Assembly (NCBI RefSeq): GCF_037392515.1
Contig: NC_090280.1
Coordinates: 16,990,001-17,054,000 of the forward strand
Length of the DNA: 64,000 nucleotides
Source: Haliotis asinina
Lineage: Eukaryota; Mollusca; Gastropoda; Lepetellida; Haliotidae
Direction of reading: 5' to 3'
This document shows, piece after piece, positions 33,525 through 42,917 of the stretch (its first letter is position 1; every line of letters starts with the position of its first letter). The notes beneath the pieces were generated by a model. The model was not told the DNA's origin. It searched no databases and was given only the letters and a program-made list of their open reading frames with translations. The translations under genes and the position numbers were made by a program.

Positions 33525-36500
33525 TGTTTTTATTCGTTTTTAGGCCATCGGCCCATGTACATCTGTGAACATTAACATTGTGATATAGCATTAGTGACAA
33601 TGATTATGCACTGCGGAGAGACAAACAATGTTTAACATATTTTGCTACATTGAGTATGGTTTGATGATCTTTACTACATACTAGTTGCTTATATGAGTAA
33701 GCAGTGGGGTTATCGGAAAATAGAGATGGTATATATCTAGCCCTTACCAAATTATACATTGGGCACACAAATAAGAAGTGCATAACATCTTCAACTATCT
33801 TATCATTACAATACTTACAGAAACACAATCGTTTATCGATACCATACCTTCGTCCAATGGTTGTTTGAATAGGCAACTCATCTAATCAAAGCAAACAAAA
33901 GCATCTCCTCAACTCCCAGTTTCTAATATTCATGACATAATATTCTGTATCAAAGCATGATTTTAACTTGAGATAATGTTTTAACCTATAAGATGTACTT
34001 ATGTTATCAAACATTACTTGCACATTACACTCACATATGCGTTGCTTAAACAGCATTAAAAACCTATCCATATCGCCAATATCCTGAAACCACCACACAT
34101 CACCAAATCCAAAGCTGGAAAGTAGCTGCCTTAGACCACTCGCCCATGTTGTCCTGCCAGATTCATCGAGTTGTTTCATTAAAAGATAACACTGCCTGGG
34201 ATATCTGCTATTATCCATCCTCAAAAGTTTGCACCAATACTTAACACATTTGACATGATAATCTATATACAATCGATGTCTACCACACTCTGCCAAAACA
34301 GCATTACTAGAATTATATTTGCTAACGCCCAGCACAAACTTACAGAAATTAGAATGTAATGATTCTAACACTGGATATCTCTGAAATCCCCAGACTTCAG
34401 CACCATATAGCAACACAGGCTTAATTTTAATGTCGAATAGTTTAAATGCAATATTAGCTGGCAATCCCGGGAGCATAAAAAGTAACTTTTTGATGAAAAA
34501 CAGCGCCTTGTTGCCTTTGACAGCTAACGTGTCTACACACTTTGACCAAGACAATCTATTTGAAAACAAAATGCCCAAATAATTATAATACGTAGTAACC
34601 TTTATCTGAGAGCCACTAAAGAACCATTTTTCATAATGCCTTAATATACCACCATTTCTGAAAACCATGACTTCTGTTTTATCTAAATTAACTTGAAGAC
34701 CCCACTTATTACAAAAACTATCAAGGATATCTATCTTCCGCTGCAGTCCAATGACACTGTCATCAACTAAACATAAATCATCCGCATATAGTAATAATAA
34801 TATTTCCATAAACTCTTGGCCAACCGATATACCTCTTAGAGTGGACGATTCTATCATATTCTGAAGTTCTAACATAAACATGGAAAATAACATTGGGCTA
34901 ATAATACACCCTTGACGAACACCACTTAATGAATCAAAGAACTCCGACACTGTAGTGTTAGAGAGTTTAACGGCACACTGAATTTTAGAATACATGTTCT
35001 TTAACAAAACAAGTATACGACCATGAACACCATTCTTCATTATGGAGTACCATAGAAGTGTCCTGTTAATAGAGTCAAAAGCCTTTTTGAAATCTACAAA
35101 AATGCAATAAAATCTCATGCCCTTCTTAGATAGATATTTTTTAACCAAACATTGTAGAGTAAAAATATTATCTACAGTAGAGTATCCGCGTCTAAATCCA
35201 GCTTGTGCTTCTGGGCTCTTCTCATACAAATCGGCAAACTGAGCTAATCTGTCATTCATAACCGCAGTCAAACATTTTCCTAGCGTGTCTATCAAGGATA
35301 TACCTCTATAATTATTAACATCTTTCACACTTCCCTTCTTATGTAAAGGTATAATAATACTTTTAGCCCACGTAGAAGGAAACACTCCCGTACGCATGAT
35401 ACAATTAAATAATACTGTCAAATATGGAACTAAAGTACTACAACATTTCATAATTATTTCCGGCGGTAGACCATCTTGTCCAGGTGCAGTCCCACATTTT
35501 AGTCTGTTTATGGCACTATATACTTCACTCTCTGATATATCTGAGTTCAAAATGCTATTTAAGGTTACATCTTGACAGAAGTTACAGTTCTCCTCAGTGT
35601 GGTTGCATTCATATAAAGTTGCAGACTCCATATTATCAGGGTCCACTTGAATATCCGTCAAATTAAGAACTCGTTTAAAATACTCAGTCAACTCCTCCGG
35701 GGGGATATTATCTCTATTTGTCTTATCCTTTGTCTGAGTTAATGATTTGAGCTTTCTCCAAAATAATTTACCGTTATTACTGGTGGCCACGAGATCATTT
35801 ACACAGGCATCTTCATATACACTTTTCTTGTTTCTGCACACACGTCGGTATTCATTTCTAACGTGTTGGTATTCTTTAAGAGTTTTTTTATCCCCCGTTC
35901 TTCTGAAAATATCCAACGTCTTGAACTTTTTCTGTTTTAACGCAGTACTCGCATCGTCATACCATTTGTTGTTATTTTCAAATCTTTGACGATGTCGAGT
36001 AGATAAGTGCTTCTGAAGACCACAAAGTCGAGCAGATTCTTGAATAATGTTCACAAGTGTGTCAACAGCTACATCAATATCATTCAAACAACAGGCCTCA
36101 CAATTCGCAAATGTAAAATTTTCAAGAAGATTCGACAAGTTAGTAACAAGAGAAGCAGCCGTACTATTATTCCATGTGAATACGGGTAAAGTTGATGTAT
36201 TAACCGTTTCCTCCCGATTTGGTTCTATATAAACATTCGCATTCTTTGGCATAGTCATTACAATCGGAAAATGATCAGAGTCACATCGTGTTTCAACACA
36301 AAAGTCAATATCATACAAGAATATACTACTGGAACATAAGCAATAGTCGACTAAACTCGCCCCCTCTCCTCGGAAGTACGTGTAAGCGCCATTATAATCA
36401 CCCTGATATCGGCCATTTAACATATGAATATTAAATGTAGCACATAATTCGGTTAGCTCCTTTCCGAACTGATTATACACCTCGTCTCTAGACCTACGTG

Positions 36501-37015
36501 GTATATTATAGGCGTCTGATACGTAGTCCATATCCTCCAGACATGGTATGTGTCTATTATCATCATCAATCACATAATCAAGTAAAGCACCAGTTCTTGC
36601 ATTGTAATCACCAAATGCAATAATTTCATATCCGGGAAAATCATACACGACAGATATTAACGACCTTTCAAAGTATTCAATACCTTTATAAAGTCTGTTA
36701 TCAGTTTGTACTGATGTGTTTATAGGATGTATATAAATAAATGCAAGGATAATATCATGAGTAAAGGAGAATACATTCCTGTCACACACAAGAAATATCA
36801 TATCATTGAAATGGGTAATAACCTTTTTCACACCATTAATAACTGAAGAATGTACACATACTGCAACCCCTCCTCTTGGGTTATATTCTCTATAATTCAC
36901 AAATACTGTGAACGAAGGGAACGCAGCTTCGATACTATCTTTGTCAACACTTTTCCAAATTTCTAATAAACCGAAGATATAATATTTGGAACAATGTCTG
37001 AGACTGATCAATATT
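33525..37015 (-). mobile_element. APE-type LINE, 5'-truncated, in intron 8 of locus 3
   Basis: The element reads on the minus strand. Its long frame covers 33,886-37,011. A second frame at 33,604-33,876 carries the terminal zinc knuckle (FCKYCNDKIVEDVMHF, then CP). A one-base shift near 33,880 parts the two. The 3' end lies near 33,525, where an AATAAA-bearing block (GGCCTAAAAACGAATAAAAA) matches the end of the relative at 16,735. The 5' end near 37,015 starts inside the endonuclease domain, with no ORF1 and no 5' untranslated part. Only about 28 bases then remain before receptor exon 9, so the insertion may have harmed that splice site. Confidence 0.85.
33886..37011 (-). CDS. LINE ORF2: APE endonuclease and reverse transcriptase (1041 codons, 5'-truncated)
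   Basis: ORF2 of a non-LTR retrotransposon; it would nick DNA and copy its RNA at the nick. The APE-type endonuclease is at about residues 1-255: Glu17 (GLLEIW), GDYNARTG 134-141, SLVDY 219-223, SDHFPI 245-250. The reverse transcriptase is at about 500-770: GTAPGQDGLP, motif A FVDFKKAFD 638-646, motif B GVRQGCIISPMLF 697-709, motif C YADD 742-745. A thumb and C-terminal part follows (TTWASGLRQLLSSFGFG). The first part of the endonuclease, with its first Asn motif, is missing, so the Met start is not the native one. The frame has no internal stop over 3.1 kb, so the insertion is young compared with its relatives at 6.6-8.9 and 13.9-16.7 kb. By motif order it belongs to the jockey/CR1/I group; I cannot name the clade. 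Confidence 0.88.
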   Translation of the reverse strand: MISLRHCSKYYIFGLLEIWKSVDKDSIEAAFPSFTVFVNYREYNPRGGVAVCVHSSVINGVKKVITHFNDMIFLVCDRNVFSFTHDIILAFIYIHPINTSVQTDNRLYKGIEYFERSLISVVYDFPGYEIIAFGDYNARTGALLDYVIDDDNRHIPCLEDMDYVSDAYNIPRRSRDEVYNQFGKELTELCATFNIHMLNGRYQGDYNGAYTYFRGEGASLVDYCLCSSSIFLYDIDFCVETRCDSDHFPIVMTMPKNANVYIEPNREETVNTSTLPVFTWNNSTAASLVTNLSNLLENFTFANCEACCLNDIDVAVDTLVNIIQESARLCGLQKHLSTRHRQRFENNNKWYDDASTALKQKKFKTLDIFRRTGDKKTLKEYQHVRNEYRRVCRNKKSVYEDACVNDLVATSNNGKLFWRKLKSLTQTKDKTNRDNIPPEELTEYFKRVLNLTDIQVDPDNMESATLYECNHTEENCNFCQDVTLNSILNSDISESEVYSAINRLKCGTAPGQDGLPPEIIMKCCSTLVPYLTVLFNCIMRTGVFPSTWAKSIIIPLHKKGSVKDVNNYRGISLIDTLGKCLTAVMNDRLAQFADLYEKSPEAQAGFRRGYSTVDNIFTLQCLVKKYLSKKGMRFYCIFVDFKKAFDSINRTLLWYSIMKNGVHGRILVLLKNMYSKIQCAVKLSNTTVSEFFDSLSGVRQGCIISPMLFSMFMLELQNMIESSTLRGISVGQEFMEILLLLYADDLCLVDDSVIGLQRKIDILDSFCNKWGLQVNLDKTEVMVFRNGGILRHYEKWFFSGSQIKVTTYYNYLGILFSNRLSWSKCVDTLAVKGNKALFFIKKLLFMLPGLPANIAFKLFDIKIKPVLLYGAEVWGFQRYPVLESLHSNFCKFVLGVSKYNSSNAVLAECGRHRLYIDYHVKCVKYWCKLLRMDNSRYPRQCYLLMKQLDESGRTTWASGLRQLLSSFGFGDVWWFQDIGDMDRFLMLFKQRICECNVQVMFDNISTSYRLKHYLKLKSCFDTEYYVMNIRNWELRRCFCLL

Positions 37016-37866
37016 TAGTTATGTATCTAAATGCATTTTGCAGGCTTTAGTAAATATCCTAGAGGTATGTCGGGGAAGGTTTTGATCGTTGTGGATGTCG
37101 TTGATGGTTTTACCTACAGTCTACTGAGGCAAATTTCTCGCCGCTCTGTCCGCAAAGACCGATGTTAAACCGTTCATTGACCTAGAGGGGCTACTGAACA
37201 GTGATCATTCTGCTAGGCTGCGAACACCCGGTATCTCCTATCATATATTGAAAGTATCTGGATACTAACTACTAGGTTTTGCCTTTTGTTTGGGTACTGT
37301 GGTGTTGCCAATATATTCCGACGTTGATGTGTTTGCTCCATTGGGTGTTAAAGGGAACAATGAACTTTTCTTTTACACATGGTAGATTCACTCTTTCATT
37401 AATGTCAGAATATGGATATGAAATACATGAAATCTCAGCAGTAATTTCCTGCAAACACAAATGCCCTGCGAATAAAGAACTAAATTCACTTTTCGGATGA
37501 TAACTGTACGCAACTCGTGTTACCACTGCCTGATAATCAAGCAATGTGATATCTAGAAAAGCAGTTAATGGTGTTGCAACTAACTGCAAGAACTACTTGT
37601 TTTTAGAAATTGCGGCAAATTATGCAGCTGGAAATATTGGTTTTATATGAATGAGATTACAGAAATTACATTGTTTGGGGAGGCTCTGTACTCTGCCAAA
37701 ATTCAAACATTCCAATCAATCAAAAGGATAGCTTCTAAAACGTCTGATAATGCCTTAAATCATATGTGGCAAAAATCAGAAGATTCCATGTTACTCTAGA
37801 GGTATGTCATGTGTATCCTTTCTTTAATGAGAATCATTAATTGTGTGGTGCTTGACATCGAAGTTG

Positions 37867-37921
37867 TTTTTATTTATTTATTTTATTTTATTTTATTCAT
37901 TTATTTATTTATTTATTTGTC
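37867..37921 (+). repeat. (ATTT)n microsatellite
   Basis: ATTT and ATTTT words repeated over about 55 bases with a few interruptions. Confidence 0.85.
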
Positions 37922-38857
37922 TATTTCTTAATTACTGGCTTGTTCTAACGGGAGCATGAGTTGCATCAATTCGAGTTGTGTACTTTGACAGGCGCACCCA
38001 TAAGTATGATCTTCCAAAGAGGGTCACACGTCGATCACACACTCACTCACTCAATCAGAATGACGACAAAACATATCATCAGTGGGGATGTGTTGGGCGC
38101 AAGATGTGCTGTAATGACAAGTGAGAACGTTACACAAGACTTCATTTGATGCGAGTCAGTGCCATCACGTCACAGTAACAGCTCTGTTCAGGCTCAAAAT
38201 AGCAACCGCTATTGACTTTCCTTAGTTACTTCGTACAGTAGATTACAATCACTTTCTGGATTAAGACAGTCCACAAACGACATAATCGAGTTTCATAATC
38301 GAGCATAATCGAGTACTTTTAGCGTGAACTTTGAATAATTCAAGGTTTTCCATGGTTCTAGCATGCCATGATAATATCAAGACGTAAAGCGTATTAAATG
38401 GTACACAGACTTCATATTTTCCAGGAGTGAGTATTACATGTATTCAAACTAACAACTTTCAGCATATCATAGAATAGAAATAGTGATAGTTATTTTCATG
38501 GTTCCAACATGGTGCAATGGCATCGAGATGATAAACCTGTTTATTGAAGTATGGAGGTGGTATTTCCAATGTATTAATTGTGATACAAACGTAGATAACT
38601 TTGCATAAGAAACTACACACTTGGTTTACCAAACTTTTAGTACAAAAAAAACCTTCATGTCAGAAATGAAAACACTGGTTAAATTTCTTTCTCTCTTGTA
38701 ATCAAAAAGTACTAGCTTCGCATAGCAATACTGGTACTATCTGGAACATAAAGTCATTTGACAAATGCATAAGTACGTACATTATACAACGTTTGTATGC
38801 TGAACATAGAGCAGTACTGAATTTTCAGTCTTCTTCATGGGCTGTTTTCAGAGTTCC

Positions 38858-39023
38858 TTTCAGCTGTACATAAATAATATCGATCCGATGTTCCGCTGCA
38901 TATCAATAATATCGATGCAATGTTCAGTTGTATATTAACAATAACGATGCAATGTTCAGCTGTATATAAACAATATCGATGCAATCAATGTTCAGCTGTA
39001 TATTAATAATATCGATGCAATCG
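38858..39023 (+). repeat. Minisatellite, five units of 32-36 bp
   Basis: Units begin TTCAGCTGTATAT and end AATATCGATGCAATG: 38,858-38,890, 38,891-38,922, 38,923-38,954, 38,955-38,990 and 38,991-39,023. Unit 4 is four bases longer (CAATCAATG). The units differ by a few bases each, so the array is not recent. Confidence 0.9.
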
Positions 39024-40332
39024 TTAGCATCTAGTGTCTTCAACAACCATATGCCCTTACTTTATGTTCGTGATGCGAAATAGAAACCAGTACATTTTGG
39101 GCCTGAAATAAGCAATCAAATATGTAATTAGACCAGTCTACAGTATTTCCGCTTGAGTGACGCAAATGAATTGTTATGATGTATTTATTATAACATTTTG
39201 CGCATTTGTTCAGAATTGAATGTTAAGTAAAATATCAATAATGGAATATATATGAAAACAATCTGTGAGCCTCTAAAAACAAACTTTAATTGTCAACAAT
39301 AAAGGTTACATTATCCGCAAACAACAAACGAAATAACAGAAGTTCTGCACGGAACATGAACCTCGGTTCAGGAGCCAAATATAAACGTGTCATCGTAAAA
39401 AGGACTGAATTAAGAACTTTACATGTGTCATGGGCATTTAGAGACACACTTGAATATTGTGACAGTTTATCTTGTGACAGTACGTGTCTGTACACTCTTC
39501 TTCAAAACAGATTCGAAGTGAATCATTCAAAACATAGTGAGTATGGTTCTAAGTCACTTTATCAATATTACATCCTAAGCTATGGGAGCACATTTATGCT
39601 TTTAAAAGATTCAGCAAATCCGTAAATGTCAAATACATTAGATTTGTCATGGAATATCTAATTATTTGTTTGAAGCCATTTCAGTGATGAGCGTGGGGTA
39701 ATGCGCATGTGAAAAACGCCCTGCCGTGGTGGCCTTACTAGTTCCTGCTTGGTAGCATATCGGGAATGAGCAGAATGTTACTTTTGCTGTAAATTTATTC
39801 ATCGTCTGCCACTTTTATCTTTAACTATCAGACAAATGACCCAGCAAGTTTATATGGAAGACTATGGTCAAAGATAAAAGCCAACGACCCAGCATTCTTG
39901 AAATCCTCGAATAAAAACATCTAAAACGACTGGAACGTGAGAAATATGTCCTGTTCTCATCACAACTGGTGAAGCACATAGCTGTTGCTGCCTCTTAAAG
40001 GTTCTTGGAGAGAGACTATTATACCTACAAATATCTTTTGGATTGCCGAAAGGGTCGCCTCGAAAGGCCGAATGTCTCAGATGAGTGCGGTCGGCATTTT
40101 GGATCGACTGTGGGGAAAGTGGAGCGTCAAGAGACACCTGACACATTGTCCAGAAAAACGAACATTGGAGTCGGGGGTGGCTTCATTGTCATGAGTGTTG
40201 GGGTTGCACTCAGCATTATTGTCCTGTGTCTTGAAAACATAACGCACCCTGCAACAAGATGATCCTATGAATCAGAAGTCTTCAAGAAGAGAGCAGTAAA
40301 GTAACTGATGATGTGTCCTTCACTGAACAGAC

Positions 40333-40560
40333 ACTTTGCGTCAATGAGTTTAGTTTTACAGCAATATTCGAACTATATGGCGGCGGTCTGTAAATAATGG
40401 AGTCTGAACCAGACAATCCAGTGATCAACAGCACGAGAGCATTCATCTGTGCAGTTAGGAATCAAGGACATGTGTCAGCGAGTCTGAGCACCTGATCGCG
40501 TTAGTCACCTCATACGACCAGCATGGGTTACTGACGGGTACAGACGCCGTGAAAGAACGT
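40333..40560 (+). repeat. Abalone-type SINE-like repeat, nearly full copy
   Basis: GAGTTTAGTTTTACAGCAATATTCGAACTATATGGCGGCGG..., then CCAGACAATCCAGTGATCAA, GACATGTGTCAGCGAGTCTG, GATCGCGTTAGTCACCTCAT and CAGCATGGGTTACTGACGGG. This is the most complete member of the family here and the one that I recognise as typical of Haliotis. It lies 70 bases after the end of locus 3. Confidence 0.75.
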
Positions 40561-40899
40561 GTTAGACACGTTCATAAAAACAATATAAATGAAATTAGGT
40601 GTTCAGTTGGGTGTTTATTTAAAAGCGTCTTCAGTGTAGGAGTCACTAAGTGGCGTATGCTGACACTAGTGAAGGTAGTCATTCCTATCGTTCTCGTTCA
40701 CTAAATGACGGTGTATCGCGTGCGCGACGGAATTCGTTAGTCCATCAGGTTGTCTTGTAATTGCAACAGGTTTGTACGATCAGTGTGGGACATCATTACC
40801 TTGTCAGTGTCCGTTCTTACACCTCACATGTGGAGTTGGGGTAAAGAGCCCATGGAGACATATCCATATCCTGGCTCTCCCATATTGTACATAATTACC

Positions 40900-41585
40900 C
40901 ATACGGGTGAGGACAACCCGTGTGATATCTTTTTATATTTGCACAATGTCCAATGTGGCCAACTAGGAAATAGCACGTTTGGTTTCAATGTGGTGGAACA
41001 ACGCGGTCTATTTTGGCTTGAGATCCGCAGTATGCAACGGGGTGATGTATAACTAAACGTTGATTTAGAGAGCCGTGAGTATCTGCAGTATATTGAACGA
41101 CAGTCAACACCCTGTCAGGGTGTTAAGTCTCGCGATCTTCCTCCTAAACTTCGCGCACAACCTGGGGATCCGTGTTGTCCAGTCGCTGTTTACAAGTCGT
41201 ACCGTTACTTGAGACCACTTAACTTCTCGAACGTTGACCATCCATTCTATTTGGCTACAAAAAAACATAGGTTTGGGGTAGGAACCGGGAATACCTTGTT
41301 TAAACCGGTTGGAAGAAATACATTGGAATCACTGATGGAAACAATTACAAGTCAAGCTGAGCTTTCTGATGACAACTGGTTGACACACCGCAGCGCCATT
41401 AAACGTATGATTCAAACTTTGTCTGACAAAGGTGTTCCATCTCACCAGATCATGCAAGAATGTTCAGTCTGCATGAGTTATTCCACAATGAATTCAAAAC
41501 AACACCAAAACATCAACACACTTCTGTCTACCAACTGGGATTCCACTCCACGTGACACAGGTCTGTCTCTCCCTTGTACCTAATG
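40900..41585 (+). mobile_element. Crypton-like tyrosine recombinase relic
   Basis: Between loci 3 and 4, the plus strand reads like the C-terminal half of the tyrosine-recombinase proteins of Crypton DNA transposons and of the host genes derived from them: QRGDV and PVAVYKSYRYLRP before 41,215, then in the frame 41,209-41,583 HPFYLATKK, VGRNTLESLMETI, HRSAIKRMIQTLSDKGVPSH and IMQECSVCMSY (the equivalent of HSARK...GVP...IMQ.SGH). The element is broken and no ends were found. A DIRS-type origin is possible but less likely because no RT is near. Confidence 0.6.
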
Positions 41586-41814
41586 TACGTGGGGTTATCC
41601 GAGCCTTCAAGCATCAATAATTAAGGCAGTTTTTTACACATATTGTTTTTCTTCTATTTCCACTGGATTCAAATGTACTAACCGTAAAAGTAACTGTGCA
41701 TAGCATACAATTGCATAAAAGTTATTTGGAAAGATGTTTTTAAGAACCTAGTCACCTGCTGCATGTTTTTTGACACCTTTGTATTTTGTGGGAAGAAAAC
41801 GTTAGTTAGAACTT

Positions 41815-42480
41815 AAACTGTGTACATCATGCCGCAACTTGTTGAAAATCCGCGTCTCCGCGCATTGTGCGTGGGAATGCCGGAGACTGGTCTGGCCCAG
41901 AATCAAGTTTCAAGCAATTTTGGTGTCCATCTAAAAACAATCTCACATCATCTACATTTCAACATGATGGGAGAGATTTGCATCAGACCTGTCGTCCACG
42001 CGTGATGTCATATCAGCCAGACAACCACAGACCCATCTAAGGAATCGATTGCAGACTGCCAGTTTGACTACTCGGACCATTCCTGACTAATCAGTTCCAG
42101 GAAGCAAATCTTCCGACCCCGACGGCCTGCAATACGTCCAATTTTTTAAACGTCACTAACAGTTATGGCTAGCGTAGTGCATGCAGCATCTGCGCCACAT
42201 GAGACAAGATTGGGATGGTGTTTTGTTCACTAACGAGTCGAGATTTCTTCTGGAGAGCTCAAATGGCAGGTCAAAGGTGAACAGACGACGATGCCAAACA
42301 GTATGCTGACGCAGGCGTTGTTCAGCATCGACAGTTTGGTAACGAAAGGCGTTATGGTATGGGATAGCATCACATATCATGGTCCAACACACAGCTTGTC
42401 ACTGTATACTAAGCTGGATAGGAACAAGTGTTGGTTCAGATTTTGGTACTAACACCATGGAGTCTGTACGTACTGTATTG
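41815..42480 (+). mobile_element. Tc1/mariner transposase relic
   Basis: The plus strand reads in pieces as MPETGLAQNQVSSNFGVH (helix-turn-helix), then a middle part with VLFTNESRF near 42,220 and a GRSKVNRRR-like block, then a KALWYGIASHIM-like block near 42,345. Stops and shifts part these, and the last catalytic part is missing. Intergenic, between loci 3 and 4. Confidence 0.6.
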
Positions 42481-42893
42481 CGTCAGCTTGATATATCAAC
42501 ACAGGCAACTGTTTATTTCCCTTGATTGTGAAAATAACACTAAAGCGTGACTTGGGGTTATAGATAAAATAACAGACAAAACAGTCGAGTGTACATTCAG
42601 GAATGTACAGGTCCATTAAGAGGTGATTATTATTAAAATCAAATATAGAAAGTTAGTAAAACATTTACAGTTTTTATACATACAAACACAATACCGTTTT
42701 CGATTATACGTGTTGTATGTGTTTAACGTCCGTGTACATATGCATTGATCATGAACATTGATCTATTAATACACACGATGAACAGAAAGGCACCGAATGC
42801 GAAAGTGAAATATTTACAGAAGTCTCAAGTTTACATGTCATTAAGTTAAATATCGCTCATATCCAGGGACTTGTTGACCACTCTCTGTTCAAG
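42480..42893. other. Upstream region of locus 4
   Basis: About 0.4 kb of AT-rich sequence before the first exon of locus 4. It probably holds the promoter, but I see no clear TATA or initiator pattern that I would defend. Confidence 0.3.
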
Positions 42894-42917
42894 ATGGATG
42901 ACAGGGAATCATGTGCC

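Larger units (their letters stand above)
37260..39780. other. Intron 9 of locus 3, long non-coding stretch
   Basis: I see no gene. It holds an (ATTT)n tract (37,867-37,921), a five-unit minisatellite (38,858-39,023) and two copies of a TTTTCATGGTTCCAACATGG-like block (about 38,344 and 38,497) that appears again near 49,678, probably the end of an unnamed repeat. The open frame at 39,290-39,625 shows no known motif. Confidence 0.4.
30866..40262 (+). pseudogene. Locus 3: ionotropic receptor pseudogene
   Basis: Recognisable exons: 2 (30,866 to about 30,964), 3 (31,191-31,357), 6 (31,895-31,995), 7 (32,094-32,181), 8 (32,455-32,809), 9 (37,044 to about 37,254), 10 (39,832 to about 40,069) and 11 (about 40,069-40,262). 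Exon 2 has a frameshift before its QRLEWKRV-like part, and its donor reads GA instead of GT. Exon 3 lacks five codons in frame. Exons 1, 4 and 5 are not found, and an L1-like LINE scrap lies where 4 and 5 should be. Exons 6-8 are clean. Exon 9 has lost bases in M3 and its frame fails. Exon 10 has several lesions and runs straight into exon 11 with no intron between them. Exon 11 has a deletion before GGGFIV. An APE-type LINE of 3.5 kb lies in intron 8, antisense. It is not a working receptor. Confidence 0.85.

Noticed and set aside
41209-41583. Host gene of the QRICH1/ZMYM type
   Set aside because: The likeness is to the recombinase-derived domain only, upstream reading is broken, and no exon structure is seen, so a transposon relic is more likely.
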